Part shown: positions 34,703-47,779 of the stretch, one piece after another
How positions within the stretch are numbered: the first letter of the stretch is position 1
How the letters are laid out: every line of letters begins with the position of its first letter
Origin: Welwitschia mirabilis
Taxonomy: Eukaryota > Gnetophyta > Gnetopsida > Welwitschiales
NCBI GenBank assembly: GCA_051453625.1
Contig: JBOZIK010000001.1
Location: forward strand, 31,732,087-31,796,086
Direction of reading: 5' to 3'
Length of the DNA: 64,000 bases
Notes under the pieces: model-generated
What the model was told of the DNA's origin: nothing
What the model saw: only the letters and a program-made list of their open reading frames with translations
The model's database searches: none
Position numbers and translations under genes: made by a program

Positions 34703-37700
34703 TAATCTTCCACTTAGTCTTATCAGTCCTTGATAAAACTAGGTGAACAACTATAATTGTGAGCCAAATTATCTAACAATAAAACAACGGAGGAACTATG
34801 AAATAAACTCAAAAAGAATTTCAAAAATATTAGAAATGTAGAACATAACTATAAAAAATAGATAACTAAACATTTTAGCTATGTAGTACAAGTGGTCATA
34901 CTATCATTTTAGTATTCATTTGGACAATGGAGGGGAAGACAGGATGAAAAATTGATCTTAAATAATAGAAGCCTATGAAATTTTTTTAAAAAGATAAACA
35001 TTAAATGTACTAATAATTAATATATCCTCACTAAAATGTAAAACAAGTAAAAAAAATAATTGTGTATAACATAAATAATCCTCATCATGAAGTGTCAAAA
35101 TTAATATGTAAAAATATGCATAATATTTAACAATAAAATGTACACCATGATAATACTAAAAAAGGATATGTTATATATAAATCATGAGTTTTATTTAGTT
35201 ATAGTAAATTCTTGATGTGTAGTAGGCTCAAGTGTAGGTGAAAAAGAGGGAGGATACTTAGGATCTACAAGGAAATGATGGTATAATGATGTCATAATGG
35301 TCTAATCTATCTTATTTCCTTGCACAGTAACTGTCTCTGAGAGGTCTATCATTACACCATGCTTTATCTATAAGATGCGTTGTCACAAATCAACTAGCTA
35401 CTCCTTAGTTTGTGGTACTCTTCTCTTAATCATCATAATCCTCTACTCAAGTATAGGGATGATTCCATCTAATACTTTTCTAATAGTTTGTGTGGTCTCT
35501 ACCAAAAAAACTTGAATCTACTTTAATGTACTAATGATCACAGTTCTCTATACCTAAGGTTTCTCTACCTTTCCTTATATCTAAATATTCATATCCTATA
35601 GGTAATGGGCTAAAGTATAGATATATGTAAATTTTTACTTATCCACTGGCTCAGGTATGCTAAAGCATTTGAACATAATAAAGAAACTACACAGATATCC
35701 TAGAGTCTAAATCTTTCATGCTGCTATTATGGTCCTAAGTCTCCTTCAGATGAAAGTTAGTAAATTCATCTGCTTCCCCTAGCTAAATACTGCTAATATT
35801 TAGAGATGTTCCCTTACTGCATGACTGCCATGGAATAATGAATTGATGTTATGAATCATTCCTTTATGTAGGATTCGCTAGACAGGTGAAAACTATATAA
35901 CTAAAACTCCCTCCTATCTATAATGAAATCAAATGGAATGTCAAATGCTGTGTCATAAGCATGATGCTCCTCTATCCTACCAGTTGAATAAATATGAGTA
36001 CCTTCAATACCATTTAGATCCATTACTATAATAATATGGGTTGGGAAAATAGTGATTTCATAACATTGAATGGTAGCTACAACCATGTTGACAAGCTAAT
36101 CATAAGCATCAGGACACTGCTATACATGAATCATGTCATAGAAATCCTTGGTCTATGCTATATAGTATACCCTCTATGCATCTAAAATCTACTAGAGATA
36201 TAGATCTGTAAGTCTCTAATCACCTCTAGCTCCAATCATCTCATAAAATCCTTAAGATGTCACTCAACATGATTAGCATCTATTTGATTTATGAGAGATC
36301 TAATATGATGAGGTGAAGGGTGGACCGACTCTGTTCAATCAACCTATGGTGGTGTTAATGGACCTACCTCATAGTCAATAGTTTTAGCCTCTACCTTGGC
36401 TTGTCTAGCTCTATCTAATCAGTTATAAACATGAAACATATCATGTAAGATCAAGTGTGGATAAATAAAATGTATTGCGTGGATACTTGAAATGGTCTCA
36501 TAAATTGGTTTTTAATGCAAAAAATCATCAAATATGTCCTATCCCCTTTTAAGAGTGTTAATATGTCTAGTATTACCTAATAATATAAAGAAAAATATGA
36601 AACATATGAAAGAATTGAAAAGTGTAAATTAGGAGGTGCCCATATAAGGTGAAAAATGAAAGTGCTCAAATGAAAAATCTAATCCACTAGAATCATAAAG
36701 TGCATCATACTAATAAATGTTTTTAAAAGGACCACTATGTTTTGACTTATGGTTTATGAGAGCTTTAAAGATAAAAACCTAATTCTAGTTTGTAAAGTAT
36801 ACAATTCATTATATCTTGTAAATACATGTTGAAAATCAGATCCATAAGTTTCAAATCAAAGAGCATGAAAATTTGAATAAGATATGCAGAAACTATGCAC
36901 TAAAAAACTCAAAAATAGAGAAAAAATTAAAAATAATTAGGAAGAGAAAAACATACCTCATTTTTTAAAATATACTAAAATCTCATAATCTGAGGCATGA
37001 ATCTGACTAGGAAAAGTTCCAAAATCTTGGTAGGAACCAACGGTACTATTATCTCTCAAGAAAATGAATGAAAACAATAGATAATAGAAAAAAAAGAAGA
37101 AATAGAAGTGATCATTTAGTTGCATTGGCCAAGCAATACCCCAAAGATGACTATCAAAAAAAATCTCAGTGTCATCCTGCAGTATCATTTAGATGATCAA
37201 GTAAACAATAGGACTTAAATTTTTTTTATAAAAGTGAAGATATTAGCTGAACGCATTAGGCTTAGATATCAAGGTAAATATTTTAGAATGTATTAAAAGA
37301 CTTACAAAATAGGAAATCATGAAGAGTCATGATGAACGAGGACGGTGCGAAAAACATAAAAAGAATCAAATAATAAGAATGTACTAAGTAGATTGAAATC
37401 TATCAAAGAAAACTAAATAAATGTGTCCAAACTAAAAAATAATCCTAAAAGTATATAGAAATTTAAAAGAGTCAAAGAAATCTCATAAAAATCATGAAGA
37501 ATAATAGAATATCATCAAATTAACATGCTAAAAGAAAATGAACTTGGGAATGATAAAAAATGACATGAATAGTAATAAGAAAACTAGTGAATGAGTAGTC
37601 TTAAATGATGATGAAAAAGTATGAAATAATTTTGAAATGATAAATTAAAGAACCAAAGAAAAGAAGAGTGGAAATGAAGATGAAAAACATAAAGAAGATA

Positions 37701-38226
37701 GCTTATCTACCCTAAATTCTAACCAACCAAACCCCATTAGAAGAAATCATAAAGCCACTTCAGTAAAAATGCATAATAAAATGTATTGAATTATAAAGTT
37801 TTACTCAAAAAGCTAGTGATTATTATGACACCAAAGATCAAGTTCTTAGAAAAATAAATGATAAGATCAAAATTTGATCAGAAATGAACTCACCTACTCA
37901 CACCTTAAAACACATCCAAATCACTAAAAGTGGAATGATCATATGGAAATACTAAGAGTATAAGAAACAAGAAGTTCTTTTAATAACACTAAGAACACCA
38001 CTAATTCCATAGCCTTAAAGTTTTATTACTACTTTTCATGATTAGGGAGATGTATCTATACTTAGAGAAGTAAAGACTCATAAAGCATGATCAATTAACT
38101 CTCCAATAGAATTCCCATAACTACCAATACTGTCAAAGCTTCCTTTCAGAAAAATTTACTCCAATATGATAGGACATTATGGTGACTATGTATTTTAGTA
38201 TAAATACAATAGATCATAGTCATTAC

Positions 38227-38273
<47 letters not shown>

Positions 38274-38631
38274 ATAATATAATTCCTACATCATCACACA
38301 CTCAAAAAGACAAAGGTGAACAAGTGAGATGACAGATAGAAAAAAATAAGCCTAAATAGTTAAAGATCTCATACCATTAAAAAAAATCATAAAAATCAAG
38401 GCATCATTCTTCAAAGTAAAATTAATGGACATGTGGATATTTGAAAACTAGGTAAATCCAATATTATCACTAAAAAATACCTAAATAAAATACCAGTTAT
38501 GGAAACTTCATAAAGTNNNNNNNNNNNNNNNNNNNNNNNNNNNNNNNNNNNNNNNNNNNNNNNNNNNNNNNNNNNNNNNNNNNNNNNNNNNNNNNNNNNN
38601 NNNNNNNNNNNNNNNNNNNNNNNNNNNNNNN
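34703..38631 (-). pseudogene. Athila-1: region between integrase and 3' LTR, with an env-position ORF relic
   Basis: About 3.9 kb downstream of integrase in a minus-strand element, the place where Athila-like elements carry an extra, env-like or unknown ORF. The best open stretch is 36086-35901 (61 codons): MVVATIQCYEITIF, IVMDLNGIEGTHIYSTGRIE, YDTAFDIPFDFIIDRREF; it appears to continue in shifted frames to ~35220. I do not recognise a transmembrane or fusion signature, so the product is unnamed. The rest (36500-38630) is non-coding and matches part of Athila-2 (42840-44480). A 115-N gap lies at 38517-38631. Confidence 0.5.
38227..38272. repeat. (ATT)n microsatellite
   Basis: About 15 uninterrupted ATT units followed by ATAATAATAT, inside the non-coding part of Athila-1. 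Confidence 0.95.
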
Positions 38632-40853
38632 ACCTCTAAAACAATTACTTCTATTATGCTCAAGGTTGTATCAAAAGGTTTTTCATATATTTTTAACATT
38701 TATCTATTAACTTTCTAAATCTTCTTAGTGTCAGAGTTAGAATTATTAACAAAGCTATTAGAATGTACTTTATCTACAAGATAAGGATGTAACCATTTAA
38801 AGGTTAACTTGTTATATAAATGATGTGCTCTAGTATTATGTAAATGGACAAGTTGATTAGATTTAAACATTTTATAAAGTAACTTTCTATCATGTTTTAA
38901 ACTTAGGTTGGGCTTTACAAACGAGTTAAGGATGTATAGCATGAGTATGTTTTTCATCTAAATGGTTACGTTTGGCTAATCTATTTTTAAGATTTTCATA
39001 AAGGTCTATAGAATTAAGTTAATGAAAAGAACAATTAAAGTTATAACATAACTCAATAGGTAAAATATAAAATTTTTTGTATACAAGTTCATAAGATGAA
39101 AAACCAAGATAATTATGCCAAGTAATATGATAAGTCCAAAGAATATCATTAAGTTTAGAAGCTAAAGATTTCTTATCAATAAAAACAATCTTTCATAGCA
39201 TTTTATTTATTTTTCTATTTGCATTTTAGACTTAACCATTAGTTTGTGGATGATAAGCATAAGCTCTTTTATGTCCAAGTCTAATGGATAAAAGGAGTTT
39301 CTTAAAAATTTAATTAACAAAATGAGTTTTTAAGTCATTAATGATAATCCTAGAAAAACTAAAACATTGAAAAGTACAAATTCTAACAAAATAATAAATA
39401 GTTTGGACATTATTCGTAAAAGTAGGAACAACTTTAATTCATTTAATAACATAATAAAAAGCCATTAAAATATAGTTCTTATTATTAGAAGGTGGTTTAA
39501 TAAACATATAAAATAAATTTCCTAATAATTAAAAGGTTTAAATTCAAGAATAGATTTAAGAAGCATCACATAAGAATGAATAAGGTACCATAACATTGAT
39601 AAGCATCATACCTTTTAGCAAAATTAAAAGAGTCCTAAAAAAGGCTAGGCTAATAAAAACTAGAGTGAAAAATTTTAATAACTAATTTTTTTACACCAAA
39701 ATAATCTTTATAGACACCACCATAGCAAAGATGAAGGATGTCTGACTTTCCCTATTAGGCACATTTTTTCTCATGATTTTGTCTTTACACCTATGGTAAA
39801 GATGTAGTTATACCTATTTATAATTATCTATTCTATTGAGCAAGGATTTTATTTGATTATGAGTCGATGTTGTAATATTTTTTGTGATACTAAGATAATT
39901 AACTATGTTAGCATACTAAGGAAGAGGATGAGTAGAAGATATAGCAAAAACTTATTCATTCAAAAAAGAATTATCAATCATAAGATCATCAAGAGAATAA
40001 GAAATACATGACAAATGATATGCTACAGTATTATGTTTTCATACTTTATCAATGATAGTTAAATTAAACTATTACATGAGAAGGGTCCATCTAATGAGTC
40101 TATCACTAAAATCTTTCTTAGTCATTAGGTATTTAATAGCTGCATGATTAGTATAAATATTCGTATCAAAACCTAAAAGATAATTTCTAAGCATATCAAG
40201 GCAAAAGAGTATTACTAACATTTATTTCTCAGTAGTAGTATAATTCATTTAAGCTTTAGACAAAGTTTTGCTATAATAAGATATAAAATTTAAAATCATT
40301 TTCATATTTTTGTCTAAGAATCCTCCCCCACACGCATCCCTCTCCCACTTCCTAGTAATATTACTAGCATCACATATTAATTAAAAATATTTTCTATTGG
40401 TACCATTACAATATGTGTGGAAGATATTTAATCTTTAAGATATTCAAAAGTAAGCTAATAAGATTCATCCCATTTAAATTTAGCTTCTTTTTCTAGTAAT
40501 GAGTAAAAGGGTTTAAAATTTTAGCATAATTCTAAATAAAACGATAATAAAAGCCATAACAATAAAGAAAATATTAAACTTATTTTACATTTTTTAGAGG
40601 AGTTAGGTTTTTAATGACACTTACTTTTCAGGATTCATTGTAATTCTTTCACTAGAAATGTGGTAACCTAAGGTAATTCCACTATCAACTAAAAAGAAAC
40701 TCTTCTGCCAACTTAAATGTAGTCCACTATTAATTCATCTATTAAGAACTTTTTCTAGGCTTTCTAGGACTTGTTTAAAGTTCTTACTATATATTGAGAT
40801 GTCATCAATAAAAATTTCAATTAAATCTTCTAACATAGAGAAAAAATACCCAT
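38632..40853 (-). pseudogene. Athila-1: partial reverse transcriptase, RNase H and integrase relic
   Basis: Minus strand from 40853 down. RT starts abruptly in its palm with GYFFSMLEDLIEIFIDDISIYSK-like text; the catalytic motif FIDD (40801-40812) is intact. RNase H: YYSKTLSKA, NYTTTEK, LGFDTNIYTNHAAIKYLMTK (40260-40090). Integrase: a degraded zinc region, then YILMAFYYVIK (first catalytic Asp is Tyr), RIIINDLKTHF, AYAYHPQTNG, NANRKINKML near 39250-39180, and C-terminal blocks to ~38640. The N-terminal half of RT, protease and gag are missing because Athila-2 is inserted at 40853/40854. Very similar in layout to the pol copies in Athila-3. Confidence 0.85.
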
Positions 40854-42130
40854 TGTTGTGGTGCATAATTTTGCAATGTTCTATCCTTTCTCATATCCTA
40901 TTAATTACAAATAAATATATTGCAAATACAGAACACTAGTATAGATGGAAGTAAACCAAATGCCATAAACCTCTCAAAGTCATGCAAGAGAAGAAAGAGA
41001 ATTGATTTTCAAATAAATATTGTATCCTAATAAACTTAATGTAATGATGTAAGAAAATAAACATACCATGTAATCAAATGCAACCTAATCTAGATAAATA
41101 CCTATTTAATTACTAAATTAACTTATTAGGAAGATTAATCCTACCTAACTTAAATCATCTAAATAAATTATCACTAACTAAAACTAATTTAAGCTATCAA
41201 GTAAGTCAAATAGAATGTAATAGAAAATGCTCCTAAACTAGTATCATCAACCTTAACAAAGGTTATCCTTAAGACCTATATTATAAGTGAAAATTTTACT
41301 AAATAAAAAACAATATAAACCATAATGTGTATGTAAAGTATTAAAGAAACAAAATAAAAACAAAGTTTATATTAATCAAACCAGCATTCAGGTTACAAGG
41401 CAGCCAGACTGTAATGGAGGATGTATAGCCCGATACGAAGAAGATGTCTCTCTACAACTACTCAAAATGGATTTTTTGTCCTTCAATATTCTATCATAAG
41501 AATTTTTTATGCATTAAAGATGATAGGAGGATCATAGGGAAGGTTTATTTATACAACAAGAAAAACATAACCGTTGCTCAAGGTGTAATGATCGTGCTAG
41601 AAAATGCACTTAATCCTAAGAAGATGGGAGAATCATTTTAGTATCATCCTTATTATCATAATAATGACATTGGATAAACCTCATAATAATGTATGATTCA
41701 TCAACTTTTAGATTCACAATCAGCCCTGTAGTTGACTTCAAATGTGTTTTTGTCCTCCATGTTATGGGGATGACACTGAAGATGCCATCTCTTTAGAAAA
41801 GAGATCTCATTGGCTCCTAGCTCCAGTCCATATTAGCATTCCAAATAGATATTAAATTATTATTATCTTACCTATTGTGGGAATGATATTTAGGATGATA
41901 GTCTTCCTTATCTTTCTATCTTAACAAAAATTAGCCTTTTACATCATTAATCTTCCTCCAAATCTCTGAATATCAAAATATGCAGCTTTCAAATATGCCA
42001 AGAATTGCATGTTTTCATGATTATCCCATTGACTCTCTATAATCATCAAAATTACATCTAAACCTATGCAAATGCCCTATCAAAGTACTAAAAATACCCC
42101 ATTAAAATCATATAAATTGGTATCACATCA
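40854..42130 (-). mobile_element. 3' LTR of Athila-2 (minus orientation)
   Basis: 1,277 bp from TGTTGTGGTGC to GGTATCACATCA; in element orientation TGATGTGATACC to GCACCACAACA, matching the Athila-3 LTR start TGTTG(C/T)GATGCC. Its left edge falls inside the Athila-1 reverse transcriptase, so it marks the insertion point of Athila-2 into Athila-1. Confidence 0.8.
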
Positions 42131-44479
42131 TAGTCAGTAACTAGGTAAAATGTAAATTGAGTTCATAAATATTTACAATATAGGAATAAACATAAAAAAT
42201 CAATTAAATGATATAATATCTTTATAGGATGCATAATAGAGCTATTGTCCTATATGTCATCTAGACGACAGTGTGGATGATAGGCTTATAAAATCAGATG
42301 CCTACGAACATGATCATTAAAAAATATAACTACTCACATCTTAATTAGCCTCATACTTAAATTGTTTAGCACATCACAGTATAACAATTAAATATTATAC
42401 ATAATAATAATTATAAGATGTAAAAATGATAGCTCTAGAAAATGATAATATGTATGCATAATCAGGGATAGTAATACTTAGAATAATGTATATAAACTAA
42501 GTAATGGTAACTCAAAATGATGTATACAAATCCATTAGTGAGTTTTAAATACAATCTACAAGGGAAAAATTCAAAAAAAAAATCATAATATTACTTTCCT
42601 TATTCATGGTTTCTTAAGTATCTTGGATCACAACTATAAAAAATTTCTATAACTATGTTTCTATGTCCTGCTAAATAATGCTTATAATGCTTATCACACA
42701 AGTAATATGAAATCATATATCAACTAGTGCACCATATATATGTATCATAAAAACTTAAAATAACCTTATAAATAAAAGTCTTGCTTAAATATCCTTAATA
42801 TTCCATATAAATTAATCCTGATTCCATCTTATCCCAACGTAAATAAAAGAGTCAATAGATCTTTTATTGCAATAAGCTAAGAGGAGCTGTGTCGTCCACC
42901 TAGTTGTTTGGATAACGTACATAGGACAATACTTAGAAAAAGAAAGATATGGAAAAATAGTAAGTTTAAGTAGAATTAGATAATCAATAATAGCAATAGT
43001 AAAGCCTTAGAAAGTCATCATAAATTCTAAAAATGAGGTAAAACATAGTAATTATTACCCAAGGGATCATGGTAAAGGAGAAGAAAATAGGAAAATCTTA
43101 AGATAATAAAAAGGATTAGACCATGATAAAGAACCAAAGAGATATAATTAATGCTAAAGAAAATTCTCAAACATACCCCGAAATCAATAAGCATTCAGTA
43201 TTTTATAAGTGGATGCATGCAAAATTAAAAGTAAAGAAATGAAAAAAAAAATTAGCATAAAACAAAGAGAATACATCAATCAAAGTAAAAGGAATGCATC
43301 AATTAAATTAAAAGGAATACATCAATTAAAGTAATAAAAGAAAAACAACCCTTATGAATAAAAAGTACAAATAAAAATAAAAAAACAACTATAAAACCAC
43401 CAAAATGATCAAGTTCTAATTATCATGTGAAAAAAAAATACATAAATGACTTTGAAAATTCCAAACAAAACAACTAGGAAAACATAAGGAAAATGGATAA
43501 CTAGGAACATGAAGAATATTATTTACTTATTCAAAATTCTAATCCAACAAAGTCCTTTGGTAGAAATCATAAAATCACCTAATTTATTATGCATGACATA
43601 ATGTAAAAAACTTTAGAAAGTACCACTCAAATGGACAATGATTATGACAATGTTAAGTATATCTAATGTTGTTAATTAATGGATGATAAGATTAAAATAT
43701 GCTTAAAAATGAAATTGCCTACTCATACCCATAAACAACACTAGAATCCACAAAAGTAAAATGGTCATGTAAAAGTACTATATGTAAAATGAGTCTAAAA
43801 AGTAACCAATTCCTCTAATGACACCGAAGACATCACTGATCCCATAACCTCTAAGTGAAAATTATTTTTCTATAATAAGGAGAGTCCAACCACTATCAGA
43901 GGAGTAATGACCTATATAGAATGGCCAAATAACCCCCAATGAAGTTTCCAAAGCTAACATATCACATCGCTAAAGGCTCTCTTAAGAAAATTTTTCCTAG
44001 TGTGCTTGTGATAAGACATCATGGTGATCATGATTTTAGCTCAGATACAAAAGCTCATAATGATTATTTATTTATTTTCTTTTCTTTTATTTATTTCTAT
44101 ATTTCTCTCTTTTTTCTGTTTTTAAAGGAAAAAAATAAATTCCACATGATTAAATTCTCTTTAGAATAATGTTAAAGTAATGAAATGAGAAACAAGTAAG
44201 AACACCCAAATAACTAAAGACTAAAATCATTGAGAAATAATAAAAGAACTAAGGCATCTTTATTCAAAATGAAGTTTATAGATATACGAATGTATTAATA
44301 TTGATTTAATCCAATTTTATCACTTTATAATGCTCAAGTAAAATATTTACTAGTCATGATAACTCGATAAACTAAAATATGAGTCAAGTTAAAGATGATT
44401 AAGTGATAGCATGACGTTTATCAAAAGAATTGACTAAGGAATAATTTAGATAATGATAGGAGGAAAATCAAAGATAAGT
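42131..44479 (-). other. Athila-2: non-coding 3' interior
   Basis: A/T-rich, no frames. Segments around 43900-44060 and 44230-44480 align with 38090-38200 and 38400-38640 of Athila-1, which shows it is the same region between integrase and LTR. It is ~1.6 kb shorter than in Athila-1; the env-position ORF is not found. Confidence 0.6.
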
Positions 44480-45048
44480 GCTTCTATCATGTTCAAGGTT
44501 TAATCAATAGGTATCTTAATGATTTTTAACCTTTATCTATTAACTTCTAAATTTTCTAAGTGTTCAAGTTAGAGATTTAACTAAGCCATTTAAGATGTAT
44601 TTTTTTTAAAAAAAAAGACCTAACCATTGAGAGGTTTAAATAGTTGTATAAAATGTGCACTCAATATTATATTTTTTAGGAAAATAAGGGCCAAACTAGA
44701 TAAAAAATCATTGATAAAACATAAAAGATACACAATCATTTTAGAGTAAAATCAATTGGAGGAAGAGAAAGTAGAAAGATAAAAATTTGATAGCACAAAT
44801 TTTAGAATTCAAATAAAAGATAAAAAAGTGATAAATTTTATTAACAAATAATATCTTATTAAAACATTGTAAATCCTAAGTATCATTATAAAATTCATTT
44901 AACAAATAACTTAAAGGATAGATTCAAGAAGTTTTTAAGGGCCTTTAAGAAAGTTTAATAAAATTAAAAAGATCCTTACTATTTATTTCTAGGCATGGAT
45001 TATCATAAAAAAGATAAGGTTTAATCTAGTTTAAAATTCCAAGGTATT
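44480..45048 (-). pseudogene. Athila-2: integrase C-terminus remnant
   Basis: 44480-44740 aligns with 38640-38900 of Athila-1, which codes the very end of integrase. After that the sequence passes, without RT, RNase H or integrase core, into the gag region at 45049. Most of pol has therefore been lost from Athila-2, by an internal deletion or by an ancestor that already lacked it. Confidence 0.5.
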
Positions 45049-46936
45049 CTAAGTCAAAGTTTTGAAAAGAATAATCATTAAAAACACAAGGTAAAGTAGA
45101 TTTGGCAGAAAAGAAAAGGATGTTATTTTAAGTATAACATATATTTTTAAAAGGAAGAGATTAAGAGATAAAAGGAATAGACTATTTAAAATTATGAGTT
45201 TCATGAAAGTCAAAAAAGGGAACATGATTTTGAGAATCACATGAAGGTTCAAATGGAAGAGATGGAGAAAGGTTATCAATATCAAGACCATAAGGTAATG
45301 TGGAAGTGAAAGTAGAAGTGGAAGGAAGGATGTTATTTAAAGTTGTACATCAAAACATAGGTAAAAAGGATGGAGAAGCATGAGTAGGATGAACAAGTCT
45401 ATCCTTTATAAAATCTGAATCAATATTTGTGGGCCCTTCATTTTGGTCATTTTCTTCATTATTGTCTTTATCATTATTTTGTTGGATTGTTTATTTAATT
45501 TCCTCATCATTGCTTATGTTTATATGTTCCTTCTTTTATGGAGTTTAGATCTCATTCTCTAAATCACTGGATTTATCAAAAATATTATGAAGAGAAATGT
45601 GAGCATCATCTTCATCATAGATTAAAAATTTCTTAGATTCTTCATGAATGGGTTTTCCATTTAGATTNNNNNNNNNNNNNNNNNNNNNNNNAATGTAATC
45701 TAATACCTCAATATCATCATCTAATGAATGTTCATCCTCATCCTTATTATTAAAAAATCGAGTTGAGTTATTATTATCTCCACTTTGCTCATCTCCTAAT
45801 GAGTATGCTATTGAATTTTGATTCAAAATTTCATCTTCTATTTAAAAGAAAGAATTATTGTCATTTATTTCTAAGTTCTTCTCATTTTCCTCAAGTTAAG
45901 ATGTAGTAGGATGGGCTTAAATATGTTGTATTATAAAAGAATATTAATTTTGTAATAGTATTTGTTGAAAGATCTTAATCAAATTTCCTAGGTTTTAGTT
46001 GGTATTTTCTTGGCTCTTCTTCATTTCATCAATCATTTCTTCATTAAATATTTTTCTTCCTCATAGTAGTTTATAAGAGGTGGATTTTCCACTTCATAGT
46101 CATGCATGGGAGATGATTGGGATTAATAAAAATGATTATAGGAATTTTTTCTAAATGAGGTGAAATTCCTAAAATATTAAAAATTTTCATTGTCATTTCT
46201 ATATGAGGTTTGAAAATAAGAGGGGGAACAATAAAAAGTTTGAAAAGAGAAAGAATCTTTATTACTACTCTTAACATAATTTTGTGTTATTCTTGTTTTT
46301 TTGCAAAAATTTATTGAAGTGTTTTTTTCCATTGTCTTCAAAAATTTTCAAGTTTTTTCTTATCTTAGAAAGAATTTCCCTAAGAGTTATCTTATCATTA
46401 TTCATTGAAGTAATTGAGAAGAATAAAAAAAGAGAATCTAATTTAAGATTGTAAGAAATATAAGTACATAGTAAAGATCAAGTTCTACTATCTTTGATGT
46501 TTCATCTTTTTATCAAAATTATTTGGATTTTTAACACTCAAAAGATGCATAATGGTTGTCATTTTAACCATCATGGGAATAACTAATAGAATGACCATAG
46601 AAAAAAATTATATAACAAAAAGAACAAATTGTAGCCACTATCATCCTATGGCCATGGGGATGATAGTGAAGATAACATATTATTATGCTATAAAAATTAG
46701 AAATATAAAACCTAAAAAGAACTTATGAAAAACATAAATCTATGAATTATCATCCTCAGTGTCATGGGAATGATATAGGAGATGATAGTACTTATTATAA
46801 GACTAAAAAACTGAAAACTATGAAAACAAAATCTACAATTCTAATTAGAAATACAATGTCACTATAAATAAATATTTAAATTAAAATACAATTTACTCAA
46901 TTAAGTAAAAAAAATTATCATACTCCTCAGCAACCT
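45049..46936 (-). pseudogene. Athila-2: gag relic and 5' leader
   Basis: Minus-strand open frame 45826-45545 reads NQNSIAYSLGDEQSG, then an acidic stretch with DDDIEVLDYI, a 24-N gap (45668-45691), and NGKPIHEESKKFLIYDEDD. The acidic block matches EEDDVEILDSYN in the Athila-3 gag C-terminus (51202-51236). 46277-46071 is open but hydrophobic and probably a frame shadow. 46500-46936 is the leader next to the primer site and contains two hairpin motifs (46637-46667 and 46747-46789) in units ~110 bp apart. Confidence 0.6.
46637..46667. repeat. 31-nt near-perfect palindrome in the Athila-2 leader
   Basis: ACTATCATCC and GGATGATAGT are exact 10-bp inverted repeats around TATGGCCATGG, whose core ATGGCCAT is itself palindromic. 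It is the best example of a hairpin motif that recurs in Athila leaders, LTRs and internal regions of this window. Confidence 0.85.
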
Positions 46937-46954
46937 TCCCCAGCAATGACACCA
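46937..46954 (-). promoter_or_regulatory. Primer-binding site of Athila-2 (tRNA-Asp type)
   Basis: On the minus strand TGGTGTCATTGCTGGGGA, against the Athila-type tRNA-Asp complement TGGCGCCGTTGCCGGGGA: 14 of 18 match and all four differences are C-to-T or G-to-A at CG or CHG positions. Three bases separate it from the LTR at 46958. Confidence 0.85.
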
Positions 46955-46957
46955 AGA

Positions 46958-47779
46958 TGTTGCAGTGAATAATTTTGTAATGTTCTATCCTTTATCAATT
47001 CCTATTAATTAAAAATAAATATATTGTAAATACAACACACTAGTATAGATGGGAGTGACCCAAATTTCATAAACCATTTAAGGCATGTAAGAGAAGAAGG
47101 AGAATTTATTTCCAAAGAAATATCATATCCCATTAAAATTAATGTAATGATGCAATAAAATCAACACACAATTCAATGCAAATGCAACCTAATCTAGATG
47201 AATACCTATTTAATTAATAAATTGATTTGTTGGGAAGGTTAGCCCTACATAACCTAAATCAGCTAGAGAAACTATCATTAACTAAGACTGAATTAAGTTA
47301 TCAAGTAAGTTAAATAGAATGTAATATAGAATGCTCCTAAACTAATATCATCAATCTTAACAAAGGCTGACTTTAAGACCTATATTGTATGTGAAACTAT
47401 CACCAAATCAAGAATAATATAAACTATAAGAAACATGTAAAGTATTGAAGAAATGAAAGAGAAATAGAGTTTATAGCCATCAAAAAAGCATATAGGTTAT
47501 AAAGTAGATGCACTACAATGGAGGATTCACAACCCAACACCAAGGAAACGTCTCTCTATAAGTACTCAAGATGATTCTCCTATTCTTCAATCTTCTATCA
47601 AAAGAATTTTTACTATATTAAAGATGATAAGAGAAATAAAGAATAGGTTTATTTATACAATAAGAAAATAACTCAAGGTATAATGGTTATACTGGAAAAT
47701 ATGCTCAATCTTAATAAAGAAATAGATGAAATAAATAAAGATTGGTAACTTGTTTCAGTATTATCTTAACTGTCATGTA
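46958..47779 (-). mobile_element. 5' LTR of Athila-2, interrupted by Athila-3
   Basis: 822 bp beginning TGTTGCAGTGAATAATTTTG and aligning with the start of the 3' LTR at 40854. It stops at 47779 where Athila-3 starts. The alignment resumes after Athila-3 at about 63152-63170 (GGATGACACTGA), matching 41755-41775 of the intact LTR; the remaining ~360 bp would lie in or beyond the gap at 63171. Confidence 0.8.

Noticed and set aside
38227-38272. (ATT)n tract as a functional element
   Set aside because: Simple microsatellite inside decayed element sequence.
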